Assembly: GCA_020283715.1 (NCBI GenBank)
Contig: JAIQCW010000044.1
Span: forward strand, 21,962 to 85,961
Direction of reading: 5' to 3'
Length of the DNA: 64,000 nt
Source: Cytauxzoon felis
Lineage: Eukaryota; Apicomplexa; Aconoidasida; Piroplasmida; Theileriidae
The notes below the pieces were generated by a model that worked only from the letters and a program-made list of their open reading frames with translations, searched no databases and had not been told where the DNA came from. The first letter of the stretch is position 1, and each line of letters begins with the position of its first letter. Positions 52,589 through 62,204 of the stretch are shown piece after piece. The translations under genes were made by a program, and so were the position numbers.

Positions 52589-54245
52589 CTATCTTGTACT
52601 TGAAACTAATCTTAATATGTGCAAAAACAATGTTATAATATCACTATACATACATATAGATGCCAATAAATAATCATCAACCGTCCATTCATACATCTTA
52701 CCGCCAGCTATCGCCTGAACATCTATCAATATATAAACACACGCCGCCAATCCACCAAATACCGAATACATAATCTTCATCGTCTGCAAACCTGTAGCCG
52801 CTACCGCAATACCAAAGAATAGTAAACATATTATCGGCAATAATAACCATGGCAACCAACCTATAAAAAGAAATTTATAATATATATACAACAAATAACA
52901 TGCAACCCAAACATTGTATGAGCGCTATACCCGAGGTCCTTTCTTTCCACCTGAGGTTACATCACGACTCTTCATCCTGCCGTCAGCTCTTTTAATTACC
53001 TATCTCTAAAGAGTATAGCCACTCCCGGAGATCGTGGCAGATTGTAATGGTTGGACCTCGGGTGGATTACCCGCAGCTGATCTACGGGAAGCGGAGGGGG
53101 AAGTAATTAGAAAAGCTCCAAGCAATGGAAAAGATTGACCTCGAGTGGAAGCTTACGGCAGGACGAAGAAAGTGGATTGGACTTCGGGTGTATAAATTTC
53201 GGTAATAAACGTACTGGTAAAGTCATATTTGGTTTGGAATGCAAATGCCGTGAGTGCGAGTGTTATGAGTATAGTTAATCCGAATGCGAGTAGGATTTCA
53301 TGTGGGTAATAGTATACGCATACACCGGTCATGAATAATGACATACATAATGTCATTAATGTTATGATAATTGTAGCTGAAGTCTTGTTTTGCGCAACCT
53401 TTCTACTAAATGCTACAATTAATGATAATACCACAAAAAGTAAAGAGGATACTACAATTATCCATGGTCTTGTAACGAAAAAGAAACGAGCTGCTTCAAT
53501 GTTGTATACCGTAAGCATAAAACCAAATGTAAACTAAATTATATCATAATTAAATAAATCAAACAAAAAAATCAATCAATAATACTTTCACATCCACTCC
53601 ACCTGAGGTTACAACCAGTGTTCCACTCGGCGTGGCGCCTCTTCTATTTATCTCCCTCTAAAGAGTATAGCCACTCCCAGAGATCGTGGCGGTGGAGAGG
53701 TAGGGATTGGACCTCGAGTGGAACCCGCAGCTGATCTACGGGAAGCGGAGGGACAACTAAATAGAAGAGGCTCCATGCAATGGAAAAGATTGACCTCAGA
53801 TGGAGAGGCACCACGTCCAGTGGGAATACGAGGTATAGAGTACAAGATTTAGGGTACAATTGTGGGTCAAAGGAAAGATGATTAGATCTATGATGATTGT
53901 CGGGATTTTGAATGGAAATTTAGAAACTTGGAAAAATCATAGATCTGTTGGGATATATTGATACAATTCATAAGTTATCAGTTAGGATTTGCGAAATGAA
54001 AAAATATTCAATTGGGGGCAAAGTTGATGTAATTTCAACTTACAAGAAGTTCGAGAGATAGGATGCAAAAGACTTTCTTGATGAAATCATGTCTAATATA
54101 AGTAGGAGTCGTTTCACATAAGAGATAGTGATCGCCAGTACCATCTAAAGTAGTAAAATATAGAAAGGATTGTTATAAAATGAAACGTACTCTTTTCAGG
54201 ATCGTAGCAACCTGGCTCATCTATTACGGATGTCATATCAGCCAT
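52589..54245 (-). CDS. TMBIM / Bax-inhibitor-1 family membrane protein
   Basis: Four exons: 54245-54191, 54144-54044, 53533-53215 and 52860-52589, phases closing to 248 aa. It reads [20 protein letters not shown], then [20 protein letters not shown] (the family's first conserved block RxxFIRKVY-xxL). Successive transmembrane helices follow: [58 protein letters not shown], the QTKYDFTSW signature, [15 protein letters not shown] and a late [10 protein letters not shown], where the acidic residue is the pH-sensing/Ca-channel position of the family. It ends [20 protein letters not shown]. It closely follows human LFG proteins. ER or Golgi location and Ca2+ leak function are inferred. Introns 2 and 3 (510 and 354 nt) each contain a PIP copy; intron 1 is 46 nt. 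Confidence 0.92.
52928..53192 (+). repeat. PIP block in TMBIM intron 3
   Basis: Two C boxes, H1 CTGCCGTCAG, left half (H2 CTCTaaAGAG), right half (GCTGATCTACGGGAAGCGG), imperfect H1 AGCTCCAAGCAATGGA, C boxes. Antisense to the gene. Confidence 0.86.
53597..53835 (+). repeat. PIP block in TMBIM intron 2
   Basis: C box, H1 CCACtcggcGTGG, left half (GCCACTCCCAGAGATCGTGGC), right half (GCTGATCTACGGGAAGCGG), H1 CCATgcaATGG, C box, H1 CCACgtccaGTGG. Confidence 0.87.
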
Positions 54246-54404
54246 TTTTACCAGAAAAATTCGGCCTAATTTATATAAAATATAATTTAAAATATTTCAA
54301 TATTTCAGAAATATTCTAAGATTATTAATTTAAATCTACAATAATTTCGAGGCACAGTACTGCATTTTCGTACTGTGGGGTGTAGGCCAATTGCTTTAAT
54401 TTCT
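54246..54404. other. Spacer with perfect stem-loop
   Basis: Between two minus-strand genes. CACAGTAC (about 54353-54360) and GTACTGTG (about 54370-54377) pair perfectly over a short loop, next to a GC-rich GGGGTGTAGGCC. It could be a terminator-like structure for PUS10 or a small RNA. Confidence 0.4.
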
Positions 54405-57063
54405 TTAATAAAAGTCGACCACATCGAGATAAATAACATTAATATCATTTATATTTAATAAGGATTTAAGTGATGGTTGTGTTCTTCCCATATCACCATT
54501 AATAAATTCTTTAACATAAGTACCTATAAAATCATATGGGTGTGGGATATATCATATATATATTACCAGCCTGAGTTGTTAAATTGACTATAAATATCCT
54601 TGGATGTAATATATTTATTTTCAAATCATAAATAAAACGTTCTCTAATATTTTGACTCCTTCTATGAGATGTTCTTAATGGATTTTTCTGTTTAATTTTC
54701 AATGGCATTGACACATCACAAGGTGATAATACATCCTCATCAGATAATACCAGGCAATTGTATACTTTAATTTTATCTTCTGCTTCTACTTGTATCCTTT
54801 GCCTCTCACCCTTATTATTAAATGATATTTTCATATCATTAAAACTAAGAGATATTAAATTATGTTTTATATCTTCATAAAAGTACTCTAGGATAGTAGA
54901 TTTCGTAGATTTTATAAATTTAGAACCTAAATTAAGTAATTTTTCATGTTTAAAATTCAATATCGATGGCGATAACCAGATTGTAGACGGCTGTGTCAAG
55001 TCGTATGATCCATCATTTTCAAAAGTTTCAGTTAATTTCTTTAGTAATACACTACCATCCTTATCAATATTCATAGATATATCCATTGAAGATGCTACGT
55101 CTGAAGAATTGGGATGAGCGTTACGTTGACCAACAAAGGACTTATCCACGTCATCTGCTGCACCTGAGGCTAGATTCACAACGTTAGCACTAGGCGTTCC
55201 ATAGTAGGTCGTCTTGCAGACAGCATCAACCCGAAGTCCATCTTTTCCATTGCATGGAGCTCTCCACCTGAGGTCAGTCCTGCCGTCAGCTTCTCTATTT
55301 AATTCTCCCTTCGCTTCCCTGAGATCAGCTACGGGTTCTCCACTTGAGGTTACAATCCTACTCTCTTTCCCACTCGCCGTGGCGGCTCCTCTATTTACCT
55401 CACCTCGACTCCCATGGATCGTCTCGGATTCTTCGCCACGATCTCCGGGAGTGGCATTACTCTTTAGAGATAAATAATTGGAAGAGCTGTCTGCAAGACC
55501 TACGGTAGAGGCGAGTGGAAGAGAGTTGTATTGTACATCAGGTGGAGAGCTGTCTGCAAAAGGAACATAGGTGGATGGACTTTTTTTAGACAACACATTT
55601 ATATTGTTCGTAGTTGTTGGTGTATTATTGGAGAGTATGTGGATGATATGGTAGATATCAAAGATATCTCTGGTAGCATTGTATAATTCGATGCAGAATT
55701 TCCTTCCTTTACCGATAGTTCTTACATCGATATCTTCTCTACCGGATGCCATGAATTTATAATTATCGCTCTTGCATATATCCATTAGGGGTATACCGAT
55801 ACATTCTTCTATAGATATTAGAGACTATAATATTTATATATATAGAAATTTATTTAAATTGAACTATACCTTATTACTATCGCCTAATATCCATTTACTT
55901 TGGCTTAATCTACGAGAATATTTATTATAATCACCGATAAATGTTATAACATCTCTTGATAACGTACAATTTTCTATAATTAATCCTTCATTTAATGTCA
56001 AATTTAAATTAAATTTCATACGTATCAATTGTTCAAATAATAAATGGTCATTACAAACAAGTCTAATATACTCATAATAATCACCAAATTCATCCCTAAA
56101 TCCATGAGCTTCCTCCATTAATAATGATAATACACCCAACTTAAACGATTCCAACAACTCCAATAATATAATATTTATAATCTTAGTATAACTACGTTGC
56201 TGAATGTCACTACTATTAGTAAGTTTCTCATCTTCCACCATAGGTTCAAACCCACTTTCTTCCAATCCACCTGAAGTCTTTCCACTAGGAGTTCCACATG
56301 AGGTCATCCTGCCGTCAGCTCTTCTATTTAGTTGTCCCTCCGCTTCCCTGAGATCAGCTGCGGGTTCCACTTGAGGTCCAGTACTACACTTCATTCCATC
56401 ACTACCTTCTACAGCGCCACGATCTCTGGGAGTGGCATTACCGTTTACGGGAAGTGAATTAGAAGAGCTCTCTGCAAGAGAAGGAGAGGTGGATTGGACT
56501 TCAAGTGGAGAGCTGTCTGCGATATTAACATCGGGTGTAACAGATGTATTAGTTCCATTGGTAAGGGTTGATGATAATTTCAGTTGTTGTAAATGTCTAA
56601 TTGGTCTTAACTGCGTTAGGATATTTTGTTTGAATGTTCTATCGAGTGTGATTTGTAATGTATTTTTCAGAAAAGTATTTCTGAATCTTTCAGAAATAGC
56701 AACATGCTCTAGTAAATGGTATGCTAAGATACTGAAATTAAAGCCCTTGACGATTTCATTTTCGGTAGAGATGAATTCATACCGTTCATCAAAGGGTAAT
56801 TTGAGTAACAGTTCATATAAGGTTAAATTGAAATGGAAATCCGATAGTACATCAATCTTCCTGAATTTTATTAGTTGCTTTAATATACATTTACCATCTA
56901 AGGTATACAAATTACATAATTTACAAATTACAGTATGATTCTTAATAGTTACTTCCGATAATTTAATATCATTATTTGGTAGATTTTCAGTTACTAATTT
57001 TCTACATCTTTGACAAATCTCGGATGATAATTCCTGGAACTTGCCGATGTATTCCACATCCAT
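54405..57063 (-). CDS. PUS10: tRNA pseudouridine synthase PUS10
   Basis: Exons 57063-55870, 55824-54567 and 54523-54405 give 856 aa. The N-terminal zinc region has CQRCRKL and CKLCNLYTLDGKC. The catalytic domain starts FIGDYNKYSRRLSQSKWILG, with the junction GDSNK|SLISIEE. The catalytic Asp lies in SGREDIDVRTIGKGRKFCIE. Later blocks are LRTSHRRSQNIRERFIYDLK, LTTQAGTYVKEFINGDMGRT and PSLKSLLNI. Each block matches human PUS10 (SGREDVDVRT, HRRPLAVRAR, QAGTYIKEFVHGD). PUS10 makes pseudouridine 54/55 in archaea and some eukaryotes. Two separate in-frame PIP insertions occur, one in each large exon, which explains the greater length than human (about 530 aa) in part. Introns are 45 and 43 nt. The alternative acceptor at 55814 would break the frame, so 55824 is chosen. 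Confidence 0.93.
55195..55578 (-). repeat. Exonic PIP insertion in PUS10 exon 2
   Basis: On the minus strand: H1 GTCTtgcAGAC, C box, left half (H2 CTCTaaAGAG), right half of CGAG type (CGAGACGATCCATGGGAGTC), H1, C box, second right half ([14 protein letters not shown]), AGCTGACGGCAGG, C box, H1 CCATgcaATGG and GTCTgcaAGAC. Confidence 0.88.
56262..56532 (-). repeat. Exonic PIP insertion in PUS10 exon 1
   Basis: On the minus strand: C box, H1 CTCTtgcAGAG, left half with H2 CCGTaaACGG and GCCACTCCCAGAGATCGTGGC, C box, right half ([14 protein letters not shown]), AGCTGACGGCAGG, further C boxes. Confidence 0.88.
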
Positions 57064-57242
57064 AACCGATGATCGATTTACAACAGAATCATTTAATTTT
57101 TAAATCTATATCCAAATAATGAAATTCATGAAATAATTTTTATATTTTAATATAAATAAACATATATGTATGTAAAATATTTAAAAAAGATTTCTTTCAA
57201 TTCGTTGTATTGGACAATGTGTAAGGTCATGCGCGTATAAAA

Positions 57243-57878
57243 ATGAATTTTATAGCCAGACTACAAGAAATAAAGGCTAAAAAGTTAAAGAGTAATCGAA
57301 TTTTAATCGTAGGCACAGAACCGTCTGAATGTGCAGAGTTGTTGAATTCAATGATTGATATGAGCAACTTCAACTTAGTTGTAGTCGATGTAGATTATAC
57401 GTGTAAAGGTGATAAAGTTGTAATTAATGGTATTAGTACATCAAATATTAATGATGATTATACTGTAATTATACCGAGTGGGTGTATAGTAGCTGAAAGT
57501 AGGCGTAGGATATGGTTCAGAGGCCATGTTTGGGATTTTTTTACCAGTTTTAATAGCAGTTCCAATGAAGATTATAGGACATTAAGGGATGCTAACATTA
57601 TAATTTTCATAACAAATTATCAAGAATATTTAAATAAATTCTCAAATGTCATCGAATTTTTCCAATTAAATGATAATAATTGCTCGGTTAAAATGTTAAT
57701 CATCGATCTTAAAGGGCATGAGAATGATCTGAAATCAGAATACAAATGGCTCAATGATGATAACAAATTTGGATTACATGAGATTAGGATAGTAGAAAAC
57801 ATTGATTCATACACAGATCTCGCTAATGATCTGTTAAATATTGCTATCCAATACAATTTGAATTCTAACGAAGTCTAA
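57243..57878 (+). CDS. Rossmann-like protein, possibly degenerate GTPase-fold
   Basis: 211 aa, single exon, ATG at 57243. Alternating strands and helices are visible: SNRILIVGTEPSECAELLNS, NLVVVDVDYTCKGDKVVING, RIWFRGHVWDFFTSF, DANIIIFITNYQEYLNKFSN and VKMLIIDLKGHENDL. The order (GTEPSE near a P-loop position, a later D-A-N-I-I-I-F strand, LIIDLKG near an N/TKxD position) recalls small-GTPase-like adaptors such as p34/AAGAB, but no nucleotide-binding motif is intact. Unnamed. No repeat in the exon. Confidence 0.72.
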   Translation: MNFIARLQEIKAKKLKSNRILIVGTEPSECAELLNSMIDMSNFNLVVVDVDYTCKGDKVVINGISTSNINDDYTVIIPSGCIVAESRRRIWFRGHVWDFFTSFNSSSNEDYRTLRDANIIIFITNYQEYLNKFSNVIEFFQLNDNNCSVKMLIIDLKGHENDLKSEYKWLNDDNKFGLHEIRIVENIDSYTDLANDLLNIAIQYNLNSNEV

Positions 57879-58546
57879 GCTACACTAGAGTCAATCCTTC
57901 TCTATTCGTCTTGCAGATAGTTCTCCACTTGAGGTCCAATCCTCTGTTCCCACTAGGCGTGGTGGCCTTTCCATTTACTTCCCCCTCCGCTTCCCTGAGA
58001 TCAGCTGCGGGTATTCCACTTCCACTTGAGGTCCAATCACTACCCTCTCCACTGCCACGATCTCCGGGAGTGGCTTTACCCTTTAGGGATAGGTAATTGG
58101 AAGAGCCGCCACGGCGAGTGGAAGAAGTGTTGGATTGGACTTCAGGTTGTACTATGGTCATAAGATTGTATATAGTTATGTACTACATGTTATTCTCTAT
58201 CTTATTTTGTTTCAGTATGGTTGTTTCACTAGAGTATGTTATCTCATCACCCCATTTATTTTACCCCAGTATTGGAATAAAAATAATAAATGGAAATAAT
58301 ATGGAAATTGTATTATTGTAGTTTATTGTTATAACATGTATTGTTTAAAAGTTAACATAATTTGTATTATAGTTTAATAATGTTATTTATGTAATTTTTA
58401 TTTAATATTTTTAATTTTACATATTTGTCCCCATTCTTGAAGATATTTTTCGTTATGTTGCTACACATTGCATTTTATTACTACAAAGATCCAATATTAT
58501 CGTATAATATACTCATAGATTGAATTTATATCGCATTACATCAAGG
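57879..58546. other. Intergenic: PIP block then inverted-repeat arm (lipase promoter side)
   Basis: 57912-58145 is a PIP block: C box, H1 CCACtaggcGTGG, reversed right half (CCCTGAGATCAGCTGCGGG), reversed left half with H2 CCCTtaAGGG form, H1 CCACggcgaGTGG, C-like box. 58149-58480 is the left arm of a long inverted repeat. 58481-58546 is the 5' flank of the lipase and also resembles the 5' flank of the antigen gene at 62140. Confidence 0.8.
58149..58480 (+). repeat. Left arm of long inverted repeat
   Basis: Matches the reverse complement of 62205-62538 almost base for base, for example GTTTCACTAGAGTATGTTAT and CCCCATTCTTGAAGATATTT. The outer edge begins at GTACTATGGTCATAAGA immediately after a PIP copy. 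Confidence 0.93.
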
Positions 58547-60162
58547 ATGTACATCCTTCCAGTCCTCATCATTGCATTGTGTAACTGTACATCTATAGCA
58601 GTTGATGATGGTACGGAAGTTCCGGATTCTATTATTAATACTGCTGAAGACAATAGAAATGATGATGGTAAACTTGTTATGGGCAGTTTTGTTAATAGAC
58701 AGGGGATTAGGATTAGAACTTATGCCTCAAGGGTGGAGAGTCCAAAGGGACATGTAGTGATGATACATGGTGCTCGTAGTCATTTTAGAGATGAATTTTG
58801 TTCATATAATCTTGAATGGTATGGTCAAAATGTCGGTGAATATATCGATCCAGATGCTAAGACTCTATTGGATAGGGAATTGAATGATATATTTTGTGAT
58901 TCCAAATCATATGACGGTTATCATACACCATATGATGATCCATTACATGGCAAAAATGCATTTGATACTACACCTAGATTTAAATATGAAGGAAGTTTCG
59001 TACATTTAATGAATAAATTGGGATTCTCTGTATATGGAATGGATCTACAATCCCATGGATTATCCGGTGGTATTAATAAAGTAAGATGTTATATTGAAGA
59101 TTATAACGTTTTCGCATACGATCTCATGCAGTTTGTTAACATTATCAAAAGGGGTAAATTTGATAATCCTAGTGAAGTATGGAATGAACAAAACGTCTAC
59201 AGTTATCAACGTCATGATAATCTCCCATATCATCTCGTTGGATTATCAATGGGTAGTAATGTAGTCTTGAGAGCACAATTGCTATTTGATATGAATACCA
59301 AGGGACATAGTAAATTCATTGATAGCATGATTTGTATGAGTTCTATGCTCAATTTTGGTGGATATAGTAAATGTGTTTCTAGAATGTTACGTCAAATTAT
59401 AAAGTTTTACTCACTTTTCAAACCAACACAAGGAGTAATATTCGAAGATGTAAGCGGTTATGAACAAGGAATTGATTATTGCATGCGATATCATGTAAGT
59501 TGAATCGAAGGATAATCAACGGATCCACCTCTGTTCCACTCGCATACCACTTGAGGTCAGTCCTGCCGTCAGCTCTCCTATTTAGTTCCCCTTCCAGCTC
59601 CCGTAGATCGCTTCCAGGTATTCCACTTCCACTTGAGGTCTGTTGTTCCGGGTTGACATCTTTGTTCCTCCGGGTAGACAATTATACCGAGGATGATCTA
59701 CGGGAATCCGAGGCAAGGTAAACAGAAGAGCTGACGGCAGGATGATAAGATTTGGTTGTAACCTAGAGTGGATTAATCATTACATTTGTTCTATTTCATA
59801 TTCATTTTTTAGGACCCATTACATCATTCGCACAGATTACCGTCTAGGACTGTCGTATGTATGTATGACGAGATTCAAGATTTAAAGAGGAAGATGAATC
59901 ACTACCCTAAAGATTTACCCACTCTATTCATACACTCCAAAGATGACCCATTGTGTAACATAGAGGTTAGTTGAAGACTACTCAAACTCTCATTTCCTTC
60001 CATTAGGGCCCAAGAGAGTATATGAATGCATATTTTAAAGATAATAAACTTGTAAAATTGGTAGAACTGGAAGGCAAAACGCACGTCATCACAACTCCAG
60101 TTTATTCATCAAAAATTATGCCAATTTTAAAAGAATGGTTTAATATAACGGACGATAATTAG
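58547..60162 (+). CDS. Secreted alpha/beta-hydrolase (lysophospholipase / PST-A-like lipase)
   Basis: Exons 58547-59494, 59813-59965 and 60007-60162 give 418 aa. Signal peptide MYILPVLIIALCNCTSIAVD; the ATG at 58547 is preferred over upstream non-ATG codons. The oxyanion region is VVMIHGARSHFRDEF. The middle has MNKLGFSVYGMDLQSHGLSG. The nucleophile elbow is HLVGLSMGSNVVL (GxSxG), the acid is HSKDDPLCNIE and the His is LEGKTHVITTP, so the triad is complete across three exons. The family resembles monoglyceride lipase/lysophospholipases that are amplified in Plasmodium (PST-A) and piroplasms. Being secreted, it probably acts on host or vacuolar lipids. The 318-nt intron has a PIP copy. Its leader and upstream region are homologous to those of the FAINT antigen at 60890-62140. 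Confidence 0.9.
59540..59772. repeat. PIP block in lipase intron 1
   Basis: C box, H1 CTGCCGTCAG, reversed right half (CTCCCGTAGATCGCTTCCAGG), two reversed F boxes, forward right half with CCGAGGATGATCTACGGGAA and AGCTGACGGCAGG. No left half. Confidence 0.86.
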
Positions 60163-60889
60163 TCCTTCAAAATAAATTTGTCAGAATAGGACTATTTCCT
60201 ATTAAAAACACATAACTGAAATGTACTAAACAGTATAAATCTCACTATGTAGTTTATTTATATAAATAATTTATGTCCCACCTTAGGTCTAATCCAACTC
60301 TCTTTGTCCTGCAGACAGCTCTCCACCTGAGGTCAATCCTGCCGTCAGCTTCTCTATTTACTTCCCCTTCCAGCTCCCCGAGATCGCTTCCAGGTTCCAA
60401 TTGAGGTCTACTTAATATAGGATATTCCATACGTGTTTCCATCTTTTAATGTATTGGTTCCATCTGACAAACAGCATTGGCAAGGTATCAACGTAGCGCG
60501 TTTACGACAGTGTATCCATTCACCATATGCATATATGAGCTCAAAACAGTATTCAATTGTTGAAACCTCAGGTTTACAATCACAATTAGCATCCTTCAAC
60601 TCTTTCATATACACCTCAACTAGTCTGAAGAACCCTGATAACCTGGAAGCGATCTCAGGGAGCTGGAAGGGGAGGTAAATAGAAGAGGCTCCACGGCGAG
60701 TGGAACACAAGGAGTAGGATTGAACCTCAGGTGGGAATGATATTATAATATTAGAAGTAGATATATAGCTGTATTAATAGTGTGATTAAAATTATTGTCT
60801 ACATGACATTGTGGTTAGAATTAAAATTACATTAAACAGTCGTTGATATTTATAAAAATGCGATAAGACTGTATGTGGTAACATTATAA
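60163..60889. other. Intergenic: PIP modules with Cys-rich cassette, copy 4
   Basis: 60275-60405: C boxes, H1 GTCCtgcAGAC, CTGCCGTCAG, reversed right half. 60647-60408 (minus) is a Cys-rich fragment: FFRLVEVYMKELKDANCDCK, CQCCLSDGTNTLKDGN and YGISYIK, degraded (a Cys in CGIS is now Tyr). 60640-60735: forward right half starting CCTGGAAGCGATCTCAGGGA, H1 CCACggcgaGTGG, C box. The rest is AT-rich. Confidence 0.75.
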
Positions 60890-62140
60890 TTAATCTTTAA
60901 TTTGATTGGTGTTATTATCTAATCCTTTTAATTTCTCATCAAATTCTTCCTTTTCAATTTGTAGATATTTCTTTTTATCTCTGGTATAATATAAATCTTT
61001 ATATCCATCTAATTCTAATATAGTTAATATTAATAATTCTGGTGACTTTTCTAAATAATAAACTTTAACATTATAACAACCATAAACTTCATCACCATCT
61101 CTTTGCCAAATGATATAATCTACACATACTACTTTAATTATAACAGAATATTGATCTACTGTAAGTATACGTGTACTTATACCATCTTTTTTAGCTATAC
61201 CAGTATTTTCAGTAACACCAGGTTTTGAATCCTTAGTTACCGTATTGAATGCTATATCAATTATAACTTTATTTTTATCTAATTCTATTAATCTTTTTGA
61301 TTTTCTAATTAAAATTATCATCTTATTATCAAATTCATCTTTATAAATTTGTGAGAATTTATATTGATTATCTTTATAATAATAAAAATCATTAGATCCT
61401 TTTTGATCATTTATAGTTAATATTAATAATTCTGGTGATGTTCCTAAAAAATATACTCTAGCCTCATAACATCCATAAACTTCATCACCTATCCTTTCCC
61501 ATACAATAGTACTTCCAGATTTAACAGTTGACATAACAACTTCATTATTAACTGAATATATACACATATCTACACCATTCTCTCTACCATTCGTTACATA
61601 AACTCCAGATGATGGAGTTGTCTCCTTTGTAGATATATCTACTTCTACTTTTCTTTTAGATAATTCCACTTCATTATCATATTCCTTTACTACAGCTTCT
61701 CTATCAATTGTCTCACCATTCTTCATCTTTTTAACAACAAAATCATAAAATCTATCAATAGTCTTCCTCCAACCATCACCATAACGGAAATAATGATGTT
61801 CACCCATACCACAACATTTTTTTGAATAATATAATGTTACTAAAACCGGCTCATCATCAGTTTTAAAACAACGCACTACGATCCTTTTATAAGTCTCATC
61901 ACCCTGCATAGGCTCATATACTATCTTACTACCGTCCACAACATTACATATTTTGTATTTGCCCATTGGTTCAATTCTATAAATTACCACATTCCCATCT
62001 TCAGTCTTACGAACCTTGATCTTAGTCGTCTTCATCCGAGCATTTATATCTAAATCCACAGTATTATTCGCATCACTTTTAGATGCGATTGTTATATAAT
62101 GACACAATGCGATTATTACGAATATTGAAAATATATACAT
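60890..62140 (-). CDS. Secreted FAINT/DUF529-domain antigen
   Basis: 416 aa, single exon, ATG at 62140. Signal peptide MYIFSIFVIIALCHYITIAS. Three FAINT-type domains of about 115 aa follow (roughly residues 28-150, 165-280, 285-405). Each has the sequence xVYxx..G.., ..IIWxRxGDEVYGCYEARVYF, SPELLILTI and YYYKDNQYKFSQ, then xFDxK. The second and third domains are clearly related (GDEVYGCYEARVYFLGTSPE against GDEVYGCYNVKVYYLEKSPE). FAINT domains are a hallmark of secreted Theileria proteins, many of which go to the host cell. No membrane anchor. The gene lies convergent to the lipase within a long inverted repeat that provides both with similar 5' regions. Confidence 0.85.
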   Translation of the reverse strand: MYIFSIFVIIALCHYITIASKSDANNTVDLDINARMKTTKIKVRKTEDGNVVIYRIEPMGKYKICNVVDGSKIVYEPMQGDETYKRIVVRCFKTDDEPVLVTLYYSKKCCGMGEHHYFRYGDGWRKTIDRFYDFVVKKMKNGETIDREAVVKEYDNEVELSKRKVEVDISTKETTPSSGVYVTNGRENGVDMCIYSVNNEVVMSTVKSGSTIVWERIGDEVYGCYEARVYFLGTSPELLILTINDQKGSNDFYYYKDNQYKFSQIYKDEFDNKMIILIRKSKRLIELDKNKVIIDIAFNTVTKDSKPGVTENTGIAKKDGISTRILTVDQYSVIIKVVCVDYIIWQRDGDEVYGCYNVKVYYLEKSPELLILTILELDGYKDLYYTRDKKKYLQIEKEEFDEKLKGLDNNTNQIKD

Positions 62141-62204
62141 TCTCTTGTAATTGGCATATAAATTGTTGAAATGTTGTATCTAATTATGAAAGTATCGCCA
62201 TGTT

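Noticed and set aside
54532..57063. Two adjacent unknown minus-strand genes
   Set aside because: Their ends join through a 45-nt intron into PUS10, with conserved motifs on both sides.
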